A model generated the notes under the pieces. The model did no database searches, was not told the DNA's origin, and saw only the letters and a list, made by a program, of their open reading frames with translations. The position numbers and the translations under genes are program-made. Of a stretch of DNA of 64,000 nucleotides, positions 23,151 through 36,465 are shown in pieces (positions within the stretch are counted from its first letter, which is position 1; each line of letters begins with the position of its first letter). Source of the stretch: Corythucha ciliata (taxonomy: Eukaryota > Arthropoda > Insecta > Hemiptera > Tingidae); NCBI GenBank assembly GCA_038030265.1, contig CM075939.1, positions 30,299,253 to 30,363,252 on the forward strand. The letters are read 5' to 3'.

Positions 23151-23272
23151 AAAACCGTCGTATCGTAGCAAACACAGAGGTTTGATTCCCAGCATGGAAT
23201 GTTTTTAAAGTAGGGTCCGTTCGATTCATGTTTAAGGATGTTTTTATCAAATTACTTACTTTGATTAATTAA

Positions 23273-26003
<2,731 letters not shown>

Positions 26004-28650
26004 CACTGAGAAAAAAACCCTTTCATAGTAATGTAAAAACATTGTTATAGCGTAATGAAATAAGAGTACCTTCGCGAACCATAAGTTGATGACTAAATAG
26101 GTATTGTATTAACTGAAATTCATTGAAATGTCGTAGAAAAATACCGTAACGTAATGCAATTATGCTGTTATTGATCCCCATAATCTTATAAGAAAATCAT
26201 GATCCTTCCTTCAAGAAATTGTTCACAATGAAATAACATTATTTCATTTCACGCTGTCAGGAAAGCTGTTCGAATGAGGCAATGACGTCACTCCCTCATG
26301 ATATTGGAATGAAAAACTGTGGTGCTGTTACCGGGTAGAAACGCAAGCACATTGGTAAATGTCACTATGGTACATTAGGACAAGAATAACCAATTCCGTC
26401 GAGGCTTCGACAAAAAATTGCAAGATCACCTCAAAGTCTTGACGTTGTGTTTAAAAATTTAAAGAAGTGACTCAGGTTTTCTAAATGAAGATTCTTGCTT
26501 CAACGAGAATCACGAGGAATTATCAGGAAAAGGACTAGGTGCTCATCTATAGCGGGCGGGGTGCAGGCACAGTTTTTCATCATTCTCGTTCTCGCGCCTC
26601 TCGCGGGCCTTCGCCATTCGGCCAATGATCACTCGCACAGTAGTTGGCTCGTTGATTCAGTTTGAGTTCTGTTTACCGTTCCGATAATTATGGACAAGTG
26701 TGCTCGCGACCTGCTCGAGCGTTGGGGCCTTAGCCACTACATAACGTCATTATGTTACAGGTAGATCTAAAGTGGACTAAATATTTTGTTGTGATATTTG
26801 TATGCCATTCGATTTCATCATTTATGTTAATAAAAGGATTTGAAAAAATAAGGCAATTGGAATATTTTCTTATACCTGTTTTACTTTTTTCTGTCTATTT
26901 CTTTTCATTTACCTTCTCTTGAAAGGGCTTGACTCTTCTTTTTTCCATCCCAAAATTTGAGAGCCTTTCTCCTCGGAAATCAAATTACTACGTAGATTTA
27001 TTGACAAATTAAAAGGAAATAAAAAGATGCCAAGAGGATAATGGAGCAATGTAATACTAATAAATCATGCTACCAAGCTGTACGCTGTTTATATTTCTGA
27101 GGAAACACTGAAAATGTAGTCCTATAGTAATGTTAAGAAATTGAGTTTCTCTGTTAGAAGTAGAGATTCAGGGGTACTGATTCGTGGTGAAAGTCATTCA
27201 CGTCAACCAAATATACTGTTTCGATAACGTGACAGCACAGAAAGAGCCAATAGGGGAAAAAATGAACTTCCACATAACTTCAATTGAGGATCACGTTAAT
27301 TTATTCTACATATCCCAATATTTCTAAAGGATTCCTGATAAAGGTATGACGTCATGGTTCCTCTATGCCAATGCCTTCCAACGTGAAGGAGCATGATGAG
27401 GGATCGTGCTACTAGTTCCTAATGCAGCAAGATGCCGTAACGTGAGTCGGTTTCTATCATGAATTCCTCTTATTTCTGTTGAAAATTTCTCTCAGTGCAC
27501 TGAGAGACGGTATCTTACTGCATTAGGAACTAGTAGCACGATCCCTCATCATGCTCCTTCACGTTGGAAGGCATTGGCATAGAGGAACCATGACGTCATA
27601 CCTTTATCAGGAATCCTTTAGAAATATGGGGATCTGAAGAATAAATTAACGTGATCCTCAATTGAAGTTATGAGGAAGTTCATTTTTTCCCCTATTGGCT
27701 CTTTCTGTGCTGTCACGTTATGGAAACAGTAGGTAAATTAAAAGAAATGGACAGAAAAAAGTAAAATATGTATAAGAAAATATTCCAATTACCTTATTTT
27801 TTCAAATCCTTTTATTAACATAAATGATGAAATCGAATGGCATACAAATATCACAACTACAACAAAATATTTAGTCCACTTTAGATCTACCTGTAACATA
27901 ATGTCGTTATGTAGTGGCTAAGGCCCCAACGCTCGAGCAGGTCGCGAGTACACTTGTCCATAATTATCGGAACGGTAAACAGAACTCAAACTGAATCAAC
28001 GAGCCAACGACTGTGCGAGTGGCCGAATGGCGAAGGCCCGCGAGATGCGCGAGAACGAGAATGATGAAAAACTGTGTCTGCACCCCACCCGCTATAGATG
28101 AGCACCTAGTCCTTTTCCTGGTAATTCCTCGTGATTCTCGTTGAAGCAAGAATCTTCATTTAATCAACCAGAGTCACTTCTTTAAATTTGTAAACACAAC
28201 GTCAAGACTTTGAAGTGATCTTGCAATTTTTTGTCGACGCCTCGACGGAATTGGTTATTCTTGTCCTAATGTACCATAGTGACATTTACCAATGTGCTTG
28301 CGTTTCTACCCGAATTGGAAATGTAACAGCACCACAGTTTTTCATTCCAATATCATGAGGGAGTGACGTCATTGCCTCATTCGGACAGCTTTCCTGACAG
28401 CGTGAAATGAAATAATGTTATTTCATTGTGAACAATTTCTTGAAGGAAGGATCATGATTTTCTTATAAGATTATGGGGATCAATAACAGCATAATTGCAT
28501 TACGTTATGGTATTTTTCTACGACATTTCAATGAATTTCAATTAATACAATACTTATTTAGTCATCAACTTATGGTTCACGAAGGTACTCTTATTTCATT
28601 ACGCTATAACAATGTTTTTACATTACTGTGAAAGGGGATTTTTCTCAGTG
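26004..28650. mobile_element. 2.65 kb head-to-head pair of palindromic elements
   Basis: The outer ends CACTGAGAAAAA and TTTTTCTCAGTG are flanked by TA on both sides. At 27491-27504 the same ends meet as CTCAGTG|CACTGAG, so each half (26004-27497 and 27498-28650) is itself bounded by inverted ends. The halves are inverted copies. The right half lacks about 350 bp present at about 26880-27230 and a short piece near the junction. No transposase is visible, and ORFs inside are incidental. Confidence 0.8.
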
Positions 28651-28797
28651 TACGCCCTGAATACCTTAGGGGCCCTAGGGGCAGGATGGTATTGTCCCAA
28701 TGTGTGTAGGGCCCTTACACGCGGGCTAATAATAATGCAAACGCGTGAGTTCATGAGGATCCATGGGCGTTGCGGTTGTGGCATCAATTTCTACAGG

Positions 28798-29312
28798 GAG
28801 GATGCTTATAAGTGTAAAGAAAAGAATTGGGTACAATTATACCTCATTTCGATCGAAAACACCCCATAAACCATGGTCCAAAAACCAAAACTCTTCAATA
28901 TAAAGAGAGAAATATATAAAGAGGATTTTTAGGGGTTTTCACATTACCGTACTCAGTCTTGAGTCTGGTAAAGTACTTACCAGACTGAGTATCGTAAAGA
29001 AAACTTTTCCGTCCAGTAGAGTAATTGGCTACTTACGGGGCGTGGAGTGCGAAAAGAAATTTTACCTCCGCTAAGCTGTCCGACAATGAAATTCTACTTC
29101 GGTCAGGCTTTGACGTACTTTGTCGATTGTTTTCCGGCTTCAAAATCAAGCTTTACTATCGTGTAGGATAAAAAATTATGTTATCCAAAAAAGATGCTAG
29201 AAAACTTTATCTCGAAGGTTTTTGATTTTCGGACCATTGTTTATAGGGTGTTTTCGATCGAAAATTAGGTCTAATTTTACCAAATTTTGTTATTTACACT
29301 TATACGCATCCA
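28798..29312. repeat. Inverted repeat with about 100-bp arms
   Basis: GGATGCTTATAAGTGTAAA..TTTCGATCGAAAACACCCCA at 28798-28890 is mirrored at 29209-29312, where the complement reads GGATGCGTATAAGTGTAAA. A smaller perfect-looking hairpin (AGTCTGGTAA..TTACCAGACT) is at about 28960-28985. Probably a non-autonomous DNA element. Confidence 0.6.
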
Positions 29313-29718
29313 CACTTGCAAGTTTGAGTTTAATTTCATGTATTAATTATTCATGCATGTACTATGACCCATGAAACTTACACGTAAGCAAAGAATGTCA
29401 TTTTTAATATAACGCACACTTTTCAACTATGTTTGGGATGGGAACTTCCTTCATTTTGTAGAATATTCACTTGTATTCAAGTTTTACGTTCTTTGTCAGA
29501 CCCGCTTTTATTCAAACTTTGAAAGCAACTTTCTCTTTATAAAAAAAAAGAATAACCTTAGTATAATAGTAGTATCGAACTTATCACGCAGCTGTATAAG
29601 GGTTGATACAAGTAAAATACACTTTATGTTTGTTTTCCCTTTTTTTCCTACAGCGCGCTAGCATTTTAGTCCTTTCTCCTTTCCAGTAAAACTTTCCTCG
29701 CCACCCTTTTTCTATCCC

Positions 29719-30075
29719 GTGAAGGCAAAAATAAAAACTTCATTTCATTCTACGCACCCTCTGACAATACACAGAACCCCCCAGGGCTTGCTCAAAAAGT
29801 GGAACGCATCAATTGACCTCACCCTCTTCCCTCGACTGGAGCTGCCAACCAAGGGGGCGGACAATTGTCTATATGGAGCACTCCTAGAGACGACGGGAAA
29901 ACGACGTACGTATACAAGGCATTTCATGCAATCAGGAATTTATTCATATGGCTATTTTCCGCCCGTTTTTCATAATATTCGTCAAAGGCTTGTTTACTTG
30001 GCATACGACGGCAATACAACAAAGTTTACAAAGGAAATCAATTTGAATGGAAATGTTGAGTCGTTTCATCCCTAA
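29719..30075 (+). CDS. Hypothetical ORF A, copy 1
   Basis: 118 codons opening with GTG and with no in-frame ATG before HFMQSG, so a true start is not established. The first 11 codons lie outside the tandem unit. It contains a basic, aromatic-rich stretch (LLKKWNASIDLTLFPRLEL, later QSGIYSYGYFPPVFHNIRQR). I recognise no family. It could be an exon or a fragment of a larger gene. Confidence 0.3.
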   Translation: MKAKIKTSFHSTHPLTIHRTPQGLLKKWNASIDLTLFPRLELPTKGADNCLYGALLETTGKRRTYTRHFMQSGIYSYGYFPPVFHNIRQRLVYLAYDGNTTKFTKEINLNGNVESFHP

Positions 30076-30165
30076 TATAGATTGTTAAGGAGTCCGGGCT
30101 TCTTTTTCCAATCGATGATTTGAGAAGCTATTAATCAAAACCGTATTTCCTTTAAGCTGTTTGAC

Positions 30166-30438
30166 TTGGTTACGACGCTGATGATAGGAGGCTGTGCGGG
30201 AATTACTATGGCCGTACTGAAGTTAGAACAATGTTTAATTTGCATTTACGTCGTCGTTATCGTGAAGGGGGTGCTTCAAGGCTCGGTGAAACTCAAAGGT
30301 ATTCCCGCATCCTGGAAGAAGCTCTTCGTTGTATCTGTCGGAAACAGCTTAATGAAGGCTTGGCGGTATGAGAGGAAGGGTGGTAATTTGATGAGAACTA
30401 TGTCGGGGGTAAAAAAGTCCTTAGAGAGGAGAGACTAA
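30166..30438 (+). CDS. Hypothetical ORF B, copy 1
   Basis: 90 codons from TTG. It has a hydrophobic N-terminal half (TMAVLKLEQCLICIYVVVIV) that could be a membrane segment, and a basic tail. A second frame in the same DNA (about 30170-30409) also stays open, with RTMFNLHLRRRYREGGASRL, so which frame is real, if either, is unclear. Confidence 0.25.
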   Translation: MVTTLMIGGCAGITMAVLKLEQCLICIYVVVIVKGVLQGSVKLKGIPASWKKLFVVSVGNSLMKAWRYERKGGNLMRTMSGVKKSLERRD

Positions 30439-30882
30439 TAAATCGTTTCTCAAGTTTTATTGAGAATTATATGTATATTGTTGACTGTGTTCCACCAAAA
30501 TTATCGGAATAACTGATCCTTTTGCATGGATGTTTGTATCTTTATTTTTTATATCGTCTGAAATCGTTATGGAAGGCACTTTGAAAATTCACTAGAATCT
30601 CTCTTCGCTTAATCCGTTCCCTTCATTCTCCGTTTTCTCTTCGTTTTTCTTTTGAGATTCCATTCCATCTACGTTTATGCTTTATTTCACTCAAGAAAAT
30701 GCAATCTAAGGAGCAACGTCTTCTTCGTCTTCTTCACTTGCCTGTATCTTAAGTTCTCAACCCAAAGGGAGAAAAGAAGTAAACGGCCGGAAAAATGTCG
30801 CTACATTTTTGTTCCCATTCACCAAATAAAAAAAAATAAAAAAAGGCTCAGAGGTACCTCACTTTTCGTCTTCTAATAGCTC

Positions 30883-31110
30883 TTGCACGAAAATTTCGGA
30901 AATATTACACCATCTTCATCGCCATTGATATTGGAATCCTTCACAACTTTTAATTTGCATGTAGTTACACGCACGCCTGAACGTCTGTTATGGTTTCGCA
31001 CGACAATTCATTATGATTCCACGTCAATTTATCTCTCTGTTCCCGAAGAATCGCTAGACTTTCTACCTGAATTTTTTCAACAGGTAAATTCTCGTTCGAA
31101 TAAAATATAA
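30883..31110 (+). CDS. Hypothetical ORF D, copy 1
   Basis: 75 codons without ATG, containing RTPERLLWFRTTIHYDSTSI then PEESLDFLPEFFQQV. The composition looks protein-like, but I recognise no family. A CAG|GTAAAT donor-like site lies near its end, so a spliced exon is possible. Confidence 0.3.
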   Translation: MHENFGNITPSSSPLILESFTTFNLHVVTRTPERLLWFRTTIHYDSTSIYLSVPEESLDFLPEFFQQVNSRSNKI

Positions 31111-31114
31111 TTTG

Positions 31115-31321
31115 ATGAAAGCATTTTTACACTTTATACTCCGAGCCCCGAAGGGCGGCAACATTTTGCATTTAAACCCCTGTCCAGTTGTAGTTCAACA
31201 CCGCTATCCCATATTAAAATTCGAAAAAGAAATTCTGAAAAATAATTTGAAAAAGAGAGATTGTCATAAAAACTATTTACAATGTACGTGTGTTAAAGTG
31301 TTTAACGACAATTTATTGTAG
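31115..31321 (+). CDS. Hypothetical ORF E, copy 1
   Basis: 68 residues from a real ATG, five bases after the stop of the preceding ORF. Basic, with two Cys-x-Cys-like places near the end (QCTCVKVFN). Not recognised. Confidence 0.3.
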   Translation: MKAFLHFILRAPKGGNILHLNPCPVVVQHRYPILKFEKEILKNNLKKRDCHKNYLQCTCVKVFNDNLL

Positions 31322-31439
31322 AAAAAGATTTGGCTGCGGGTGACCTCGTATTTCAACAAAAAATTTTCACGACCTTAAATCACAAATTTGCAGTTCACTT
31401 ATTTTTATTTCGTCATTGATTTACCTACCCTTTTTGACC

Positions 31440-31625
31440 CTTGATATAATTATACGTGCAAATACCTCTATCTGCCGTGCGAATGACTTTTTTGTCGTGC
31501 GGGTTTGTTTTTTTGACGTTGGATTTTCCATTTTAGACGTGCGAACAACCTTTTTTGTCGTGGGATTACCTTTTTTGTCGGGCGAAATTTGCCGTTCATA
31601 CAACCTTTTTTGACGGGCTAAAAAA
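31440..31625 (+). repeat. Short interspersed CTTTTTTGTCGTGCGA-type array, copy 1
   Basis: Imperfect units of about 25-35 bp share TTTTTTGTCGTG(C/G)G or TTTTTTGACG..: ACTTTTTTGTCGTGCGGG, CCTTTTTTGTCGTGGGATT, CCTTTTTTGTCGGGCGAAAT, CCTTTTTTGACGGGCTA. The same array recurs at 33750-33935. Its role is unknown. Confidence 0.6.
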
Positions 31626-31806
31626 TGTTTCCCTTTATTTTCAACCTAAAATTCACGATTTTTGGATTGATTTCTTCTTATTGAAAGAATCAGGTTGTTT
31701 AAAGTGTGAATTGGCGCGACCGCTGATGAGAAAATATGTGTATCCGCTGGTTCGTTATACCGTTGGAAATTGGATCAAGTGCAAAAGAGGAAAACATGGC
31801 TGGTGA
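31555..31806 (+). CDS. Hypothetical ORF F, copy 1
   Basis: 83 codons with no in-frame ATG near the start. The later part (FWIDFFLLKESGCLKCELAR, then RKYVYPLVRYTVGNWIKCKR) has a CxxC. It overlaps the start of ORF G by 11 bases. Not recognised. Confidence 0.3.
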   Translation: MSWDYLFCRAKFAVHTTFFDGLKNVSLYFQPKIHDFWIDFFLLKESGCLKCELARPLMRKYVYPLVRYTVGNWIKCKRGKHGW

Positions 31807-32052
31807 AATTCTTGATTGTCGTGGCGGGGCTATCTTTGTATAGTTTACAGAGACGTTCAGGAGCGTGTTTTTTTTGTGAGAGGGACCAGCGGTGGGAAAA
31901 TGATATTATCATATTTTGGCGGAAGAATTACTAGAAGTCCTGAGCGTAATATTGAATATTCTTGTATTCCCATGGCCTCGATTCACTGGAAAATTGGGAT
32001 CGAGTTTAGACGCATGCATGATTATGGGGAAAACTCTATCGGGAAATCCTAA
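31796..32052 (+). pseudogene. Hypothetical ORF G/H, copy 1 (stop at 31841)
   Basis: An ATG at 31796 begins MAGEILDCRGG and ends after 15 codons at a TAG (31841-31843). In copy 2 the same codon is CAG. Downstream, a frame entered at the T8 run (about 31868) continues to 32052. So this copy carries both the stop and the apparent frameshift. Confidence 0.3.
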
Positions 32053-32058
32053 TGTATC

Positions 32059-32385
32059 TTGACGCACCCTCTGACAATACACAGAACCCCCCAGGGCTTG
32101 CTCAAAAAGTGGAACGCATCAATTGACCTCACCCTCTTCCCTCGACTGGAGCTGCCAACCAAGGGGGCGGACAATTGTCTATATGGAGCACTCCTAGAGA
32201 CGACGGGAAAACGACGTACGTATACAAGGCATTTCATGCAATCAGGAATTTATTCATATGGCTATTTTCCGCCCGTTTTTCATAATATTCGTCAAAGGCT
32301 TGTTTACTTGGCATACGACGGCAATACAACAAAGTTTACAAAGGAAATCAATTTGAATGGAAATGTTGAGTCGTTTCATCCCTAA
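32059..32385 (+). CDS. Hypothetical ORF A, copy 2
   Basis: 108 codons from TTG, identical to copy 1 after the junction. The upstream frame differs because the flanking DNA differs, so this ORF begins at the duplication joint. Confidence 0.25.
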   Translation: MTHPLTIHRTPQGLLKKWNASIDLTLFPRLELPTKGADNCLYGALLETTGKRRTYTRHFMQSGIYSYGYFPPVFHNIRQRLVYLAYDGNTTKFTKEINLNGNVESFHP

Positions 32386-32475
32386 TATAGATTGTTAAGG
32401 AGTCCGGGCTTCTTTTTCCAATCGATGATTTGAGAAGCTATTAATCAAAACCGTATTTCCTTTAAGCTGTTTGAC

Positions 32476-32748
32476 TTGGTTACGACGCTGATGATAGGAG
32501 GCTGTGCGGGAATTACTATGGCCGTACTGAAGTTAGAACAATGTTTAATTTGCATTTACGTCGTCGTTATCGTGAAGGGGGTGCTTCAAGGCTCGGTGAA
32601 ACTCAAAGGTATTCCCGCATCCTGGAAGAAGCTCTTCGTTGTATCTGTCGGAAACAGCTTAATGAAGGCTTGGCGGTATGAGAGGAAGGGTGGTAATTTG
32701 ATGAGAACTATGTCGGGGGTAAAAAAGTCCTTAGAGAGGAGAGACTAA
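32476..32748 (+). CDS. Hypothetical ORF B, copy 2
   Basis: Identical in translation to 30166-30438. Confidence 0.25.
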   Translation: MVTTLMIGGCAGITMAVLKLEQCLICIYVVVIVKGVLQGSVKLKGIPASWKKLFVVSVGNSLMKAWRYERKGGNLMRTMSGVKKSLERRD

Positions 32749-33192
32749 TAAATCGTTTCTCAAGTTTTATTGAGAATTATATGTATATTGTTGACTGTAT
32801 TCCACCAAAATTATCGGAATAACTGATCCTTTTGCATGGATGTTTGTATCTTTATTTTTTATATCGTCTGAAATCGTTATGGAAGGCACTTTGAAAATTC
32901 ACTAGAATCTCTCTTCGCTTAATCCGTTCCCTTCATTCTCCGTTTTCTCTTCGTTTTTCTTTTGAGATTCCATTCCATCTACGTTTATGCTTTATTTCAC
33001 TCAAGAAAATGCAATCTAAGGAGCAACGTCTTCTTCGTCTTCTTCACTTGCCTGTATCTTAAGTTCTCAACCCAAAGGGAGAAAAGAAGTAAACGGCCGG
33101 AAAAATGTCGCTACATTTTTGTTCCCATTCACCAAATAAAAAAAAATAAAAAAAGGCTCAGAGGTACCTCACTTTTCGTCTTCTAATAGCTC

Positions 33193-33420
33193 TTGCACGA
33201 AAATTTCGGAAATATTACACCATCTTCATCGCCATTGATATTGGAATCCTTCACAACTTTTAATTTGCATGTAGTTACACGCACGCCTGAACGTCTGTTA
33301 TGGTTTCGCACGACAATTCATTATGATTCCACGTCAATTTATCTCTCTGTTCCCGAAGAATCGCTAGACTTTCTACCTGAATTTTTTCAACAGGTAAATT
33401 CTCGTTCGAATAAAATATAA
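33193..33420 (+). CDS. Hypothetical ORF D, copy 2
   Basis: Identical in translation to 30883-31110. Confidence 0.3.
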   Translation: MHENFGNITPSSSPLILESFTTFNLHVVTRTPERLLWFRTTIHYDSTSIYLSVPEESLDFLPEFFQQVNSRSNKI

Positions 33421-33424
33421 TTTG

Positions 33425-33631
33425 ATGAAAGCATTTTTACACTTTATACTCCGAGCCCCGAAGGGCGGCAACATTTTGCATTTAAACCCCTGTCCAGTTG
33501 TAGTTCAACACCGCTATCCCATATTAAAATTCGAAAAAGAAATTCTGAAAAATAATTTGAAAAAGAGAGATTGTCATAAAAACTATTTACAATGTACGTG
33601 TGTTAAAGTGTTTAACGACAATTTATTGTAG
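33425..33631 (+). CDS. Hypothetical ORF E, copy 2
   Basis: Identical in translation to 31115-31321, again starting at a real ATG. Confidence 0.3.
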   Translation: MKAFLHFILRAPKGGNILHLNPCPVVVQHRYPILKFEKEILKNNLKKRDCHKNYLQCTCVKVFNDNLL

Positions 33632-33864
33632 AAAAAGATTTGGCTGCGGGTGACCTCGTATTTCAACAAAAAATTTTCACGACCTTAAATCACAAATTTG
33701 CAGTTCACTTATTTTTATTTCGTCATTGATTTACCTACCCTTTTTGACCCTTGATATAATTATACGTGCAAATACCTCTATCTGCCGTGCGAATGACTTT
33801 TTTGTCGTGCGGGTTTGTTTTTTTGACGTTGGATTTTCCATTTTAGACGTGCGAACAACCTTTT

Positions 33865-34116
33865 TTGTCGTGGGATTACCTTTTTTGTCGTGCGAAATTT
33901 GCCGTTCATACAACCTTTTTTGACGGGCTAAAAAATGTTTCCCTTTATTTTCAACCTAAAATGCACGATTTTTGGATTGATTTCTTCTTATTGAAAGAAT
34001 CAGGTTGTTTAAAGTGTGAATTGGCGCGACCGCTGATGAGAAAATATGTGTATCCGCTGGTTCGTTATACCGTTGGAAATTGGATCAAGTGCAAAAGAGG
34101 AAAACATGGCTGGTGA
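33865..34116 (+). CDS. Hypothetical ORF F, copy 2
   Basis: One residue differs from copy 1 (I to M in QPKMHDFW, from 33963 T/G). The T/G difference at 33891 also falls in this frame but is silent here. Confidence 0.3.
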   Translation: MSWDYLFCRAKFAVHTTFFDGLKNVSLYFQPKMHDFWIDFFLLKESGCLKCELARPLMRKYVYPLVRYTVGNWIKCKRGKHGW

Positions 34117-34362
34117 AATTCTTGATTGTCGTGGCGGGGCTATCTTTGTACAGTTTACAGAGACGTTCAGGAGCGTGTTTTTTTTGTGAGAGGGACCAGC
34201 GGTGGGAAAATGATATTATCATATTTTGGCGGAAGAATTACTAGAAGTCCTGAGCGTAATATTGAATATTCTTGTATTCCCATGGCCTCGATTCACTGGA
34301 AAATTGGGATCGAGTTTAGACGCATGCATGATTATGGGGAAAACTCTATCGGGAAATCCTAA
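34106..34362 (+). pseudogene. Hypothetical ORF G/H, copy 2 (frameshift only)
   Basis: From the ATG at 34106 the frame reads 27 codons to a TGA at 34187, after the T8 run. The neighbouring frame then stays open to 34362, with GGKMILSYFGG and EYSCIPMASIHWKIGIEFRR. A one-base homopolymer error or slippage at the T-run would connect them, but that is inference. Confidence 0.35.
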
Positions 34363-34371
34363 TGTATCTTG

Positions 34372-35520
34372 ATTCGTCTCACATATATTTTCGCTTGAAG
34401 TGCTATTCTTCAAAGTTTCTGGAGCCTTTGGGATTCCTAAATTATTGTCCGCCCAAAGTTCGCAAATTAAGGAAAGAGCATGTACTCGCAAATGTTGGAG
34501 ACGAGGTGGGAAGGAAAGTTGGCAGTCCTTCGAGTTGAAAAATTGATCTCCCACGGACGGAGTCAAGAGAGAGAGAGAGAGTGGTGAGTGAGTGAAAAGG
34601 GGGGGGGACTGTTGTCGGGGTCATCACAAGCATGGGTGTTGACGTCTGTACTGGATGAAAAGAGGAGTAAAGTGTTGACACGGACAATTGCGTCTGCCAA
34701 AGAAAAATTGTGATCTTTTTTGTTCGGTCCGCGCTTTTCTATAACGGTTATACATATACATGTAGGCGTAAGGGAAGGAGCACTGCGAGCGGTCTACTGC
34801 ACCATTAACTCTAACCGCAACGAGCCTACTTCTAAACTGCCCAATCAATAGAAACGAGCAGTACCCGGAGGAGCCTGGTTGGGGGTTCCTTCACATTCGC
34901 AGGCAGAACTGTGTTTCGTTGGAAATCCAAGTTTGCTTACTGAAATGCGTCAAGTCAACTTTCGAAAAATACGTTATTTGTGTACCGAAACTTCTATATC
35001 TTATTGCTTTCATTGAAACTTTGGTAGTCCCGCAGGGGATGGATTGCACTCGTACTATTTCATTTCAATTACTTTTAAACTTCGTACCTACGGAAAGACA
35101 GGCGTAGTGGGGGTCTTATTAAATTTGTTGAAACGATTTATCTGCGGTTACTGAGTTGACCACGTTAGTCCATTAAATACGCTCAGGAGTACAATTCATC
35201 ATTATTTGAAGGCCGAAAGAGGGATCAGAGGTGTGTCAAGTTGAAGAGGTTAATTTCAGAAATTCAAAATATTGTCAAAGGGTAAAAAATTATAATTTGT
35301 GGTGATAGGAAAGATAAAATGATTGATGGCTGAGCAAGCTTCTATACTGTTAAAAACTGTGAGTCAGGCACAAAGCTTGAGGACGAGCTGAAATTATGCT
35401 ACGTGCTCGTACATACTTCATGAGTTCCTCAAATTTTAGCCGGCCGGTGTATGTGGAGCACTATCTTCTGAATCTACGTATACCGGATGTAGACTGTGTG
35501 AAATAAGCATATTACATTCG
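34372..35520. other. No gene seen
   Basis: GA-rich microsatellite (GAGAGAGAG near 34570) and a G-run at about 34600. Short ORFs (34219-34848 minus, 34919-35107 plus) show no recognisable motif. Confidence 0.45.
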
Positions 35521-36464
35521 TTAGAGGAGTAACAAGAGGGATCCAAACTATTATCGAAGCATGAACGGTTTATTAACACTATTTACGGCAGTGATAGCTC
35601 GGTGGATTTTAGTTAGGGCTGACATGAGATTAACCACACCTAACCACCTCCAAAGGGAACTTTGGATTTTAGTAAGTACTTAAGATAGATACGAACGGAT
35701 AAGATGAAACGAAGTTATTATACCTATCAAGGAGCAAAATGGGTTTGAAACACCCAAGGGTTGCTTGGACAATGTATTTATTTTAACCGTATAGCTATTG
35801 GAAGCAGGATTTTCCTCAAGAAACGCATAGGTTACGCTGCATTCATTGCTTTTTAACAGATAACTGGTCTACACTTTCTGCGAATTCTTATAACTTTATA
35901 AGGCATGAAAAGGCTAAATTAATTCTCAAAGCCGACGAATTCATTATAGAAGTTATCCCCCAGAAGTGCTGTAGGATGGCTCAGGCTTACAGAGTTCGCA
36001 GTTGTTTACTCTGTACATATATGATTTGCTTAGTTAGTTGACAGGGGCTCGGTGTAAGAGGCTAAAAGGATTTCCAGAGTCTGCTCTATTCGCTAATGAC
36101 TTAGTGATTTAAGACAATGGGTGCACTAATATGAATTATAAGCTGGGGCTGCTTGGTGCTTCTAAATATTGTAAAAGTCATTCTTTGTAAGCATTAGCAA
36201 AAGAAGAAAAAAAGTACCTTTTAAAGTTGGTTGTTAAAGTATAGAAGGAGGGATTAACTTTTACTATAAAGCGGAAAACGTAGATGTATGTTCTAGTTTT
36301 AGCTACTTAGGAGTAACTTCCTCGAGGTCAGGGTTGTTTTCTTTAGCGGTAGATGGTTTTGTGAGAAAGGCGCAGCTGGCATCTGCTGAGGCTCGTGATA
36401 TTTTAATTAAGTGCAAAGCTGAGTTAGTCCAGTCAAATGAGAATTTTACCTTGCAAAAGGTCCA
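35521..36464 (+). pseudogene. Non-LTR retrotransposon reverse transcriptase relic
   Basis: Broken plus-strand frames read DPNYYRSMNGLLTLFTAVIA then RWILVRADMRLTTPNHLQ (the NYR-I-LL block of non-LTR RT). Later comes KGFPESALFANDLVI, where the catalytic box F-A-D-D is changed to FAND, and then AVDGFVRKAQLASAEARDIL of the thumb region. Stops and frameshifts are frequent. The relic is cut off at 36465 by the palindromic element, which therefore probably inserted into it. Confidence 0.75.
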
Positions 36465-36465
36465 T

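Larger units (their letters stand above)
29752..32061. repeat. 2,310-bp tandem unit, copy 1
   Basis: Starts ACGCACCCTCTGACAATAC and is repeated immediately at 32062 with exactly 2,310-bp period. By eye I count four differences between copies (30489 G/A, 31581 G/T, 31653 T/G, 31841 T/C). The junctions show no target duplication and at most one base of microhomology. The unit carries several plus-strand ORFs of unknown identity and a short T-rich repeat array. Confidence 0.95.
32062..34371. repeat. 2,310-bp tandem unit, copy 2
   Basis: Directly follows copy 1 and is about 99.8% identical by eye. It ends at AATGTATCTTG, beyond which the sequence (ATTCGTCTCACATAT) has no counterpart after copy 1. 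Confidence 0.95.

Noticed and set aside
22712..23208. Overlapping ORFs on both strands before kinase exon 2
   Set aside because: They run through the palindromic MITE at 22541-23150. Both strands are open only because of the repeated sequence.
27964..28149. Minus-strand ORF with a hydrophobic part
   Set aside because: Lies in the arm of the 2.65 kb palindrome. The mirrored copy in the other arm shows stops and no conservation as protein.
29752..34371. Interpretation of the 2,310-bp tandem as LTRs of a retrotransposon
   Set aside because: The copies are adjacent with nothing between them, have no TG..CA ends or primer-binding site, and no target duplication.
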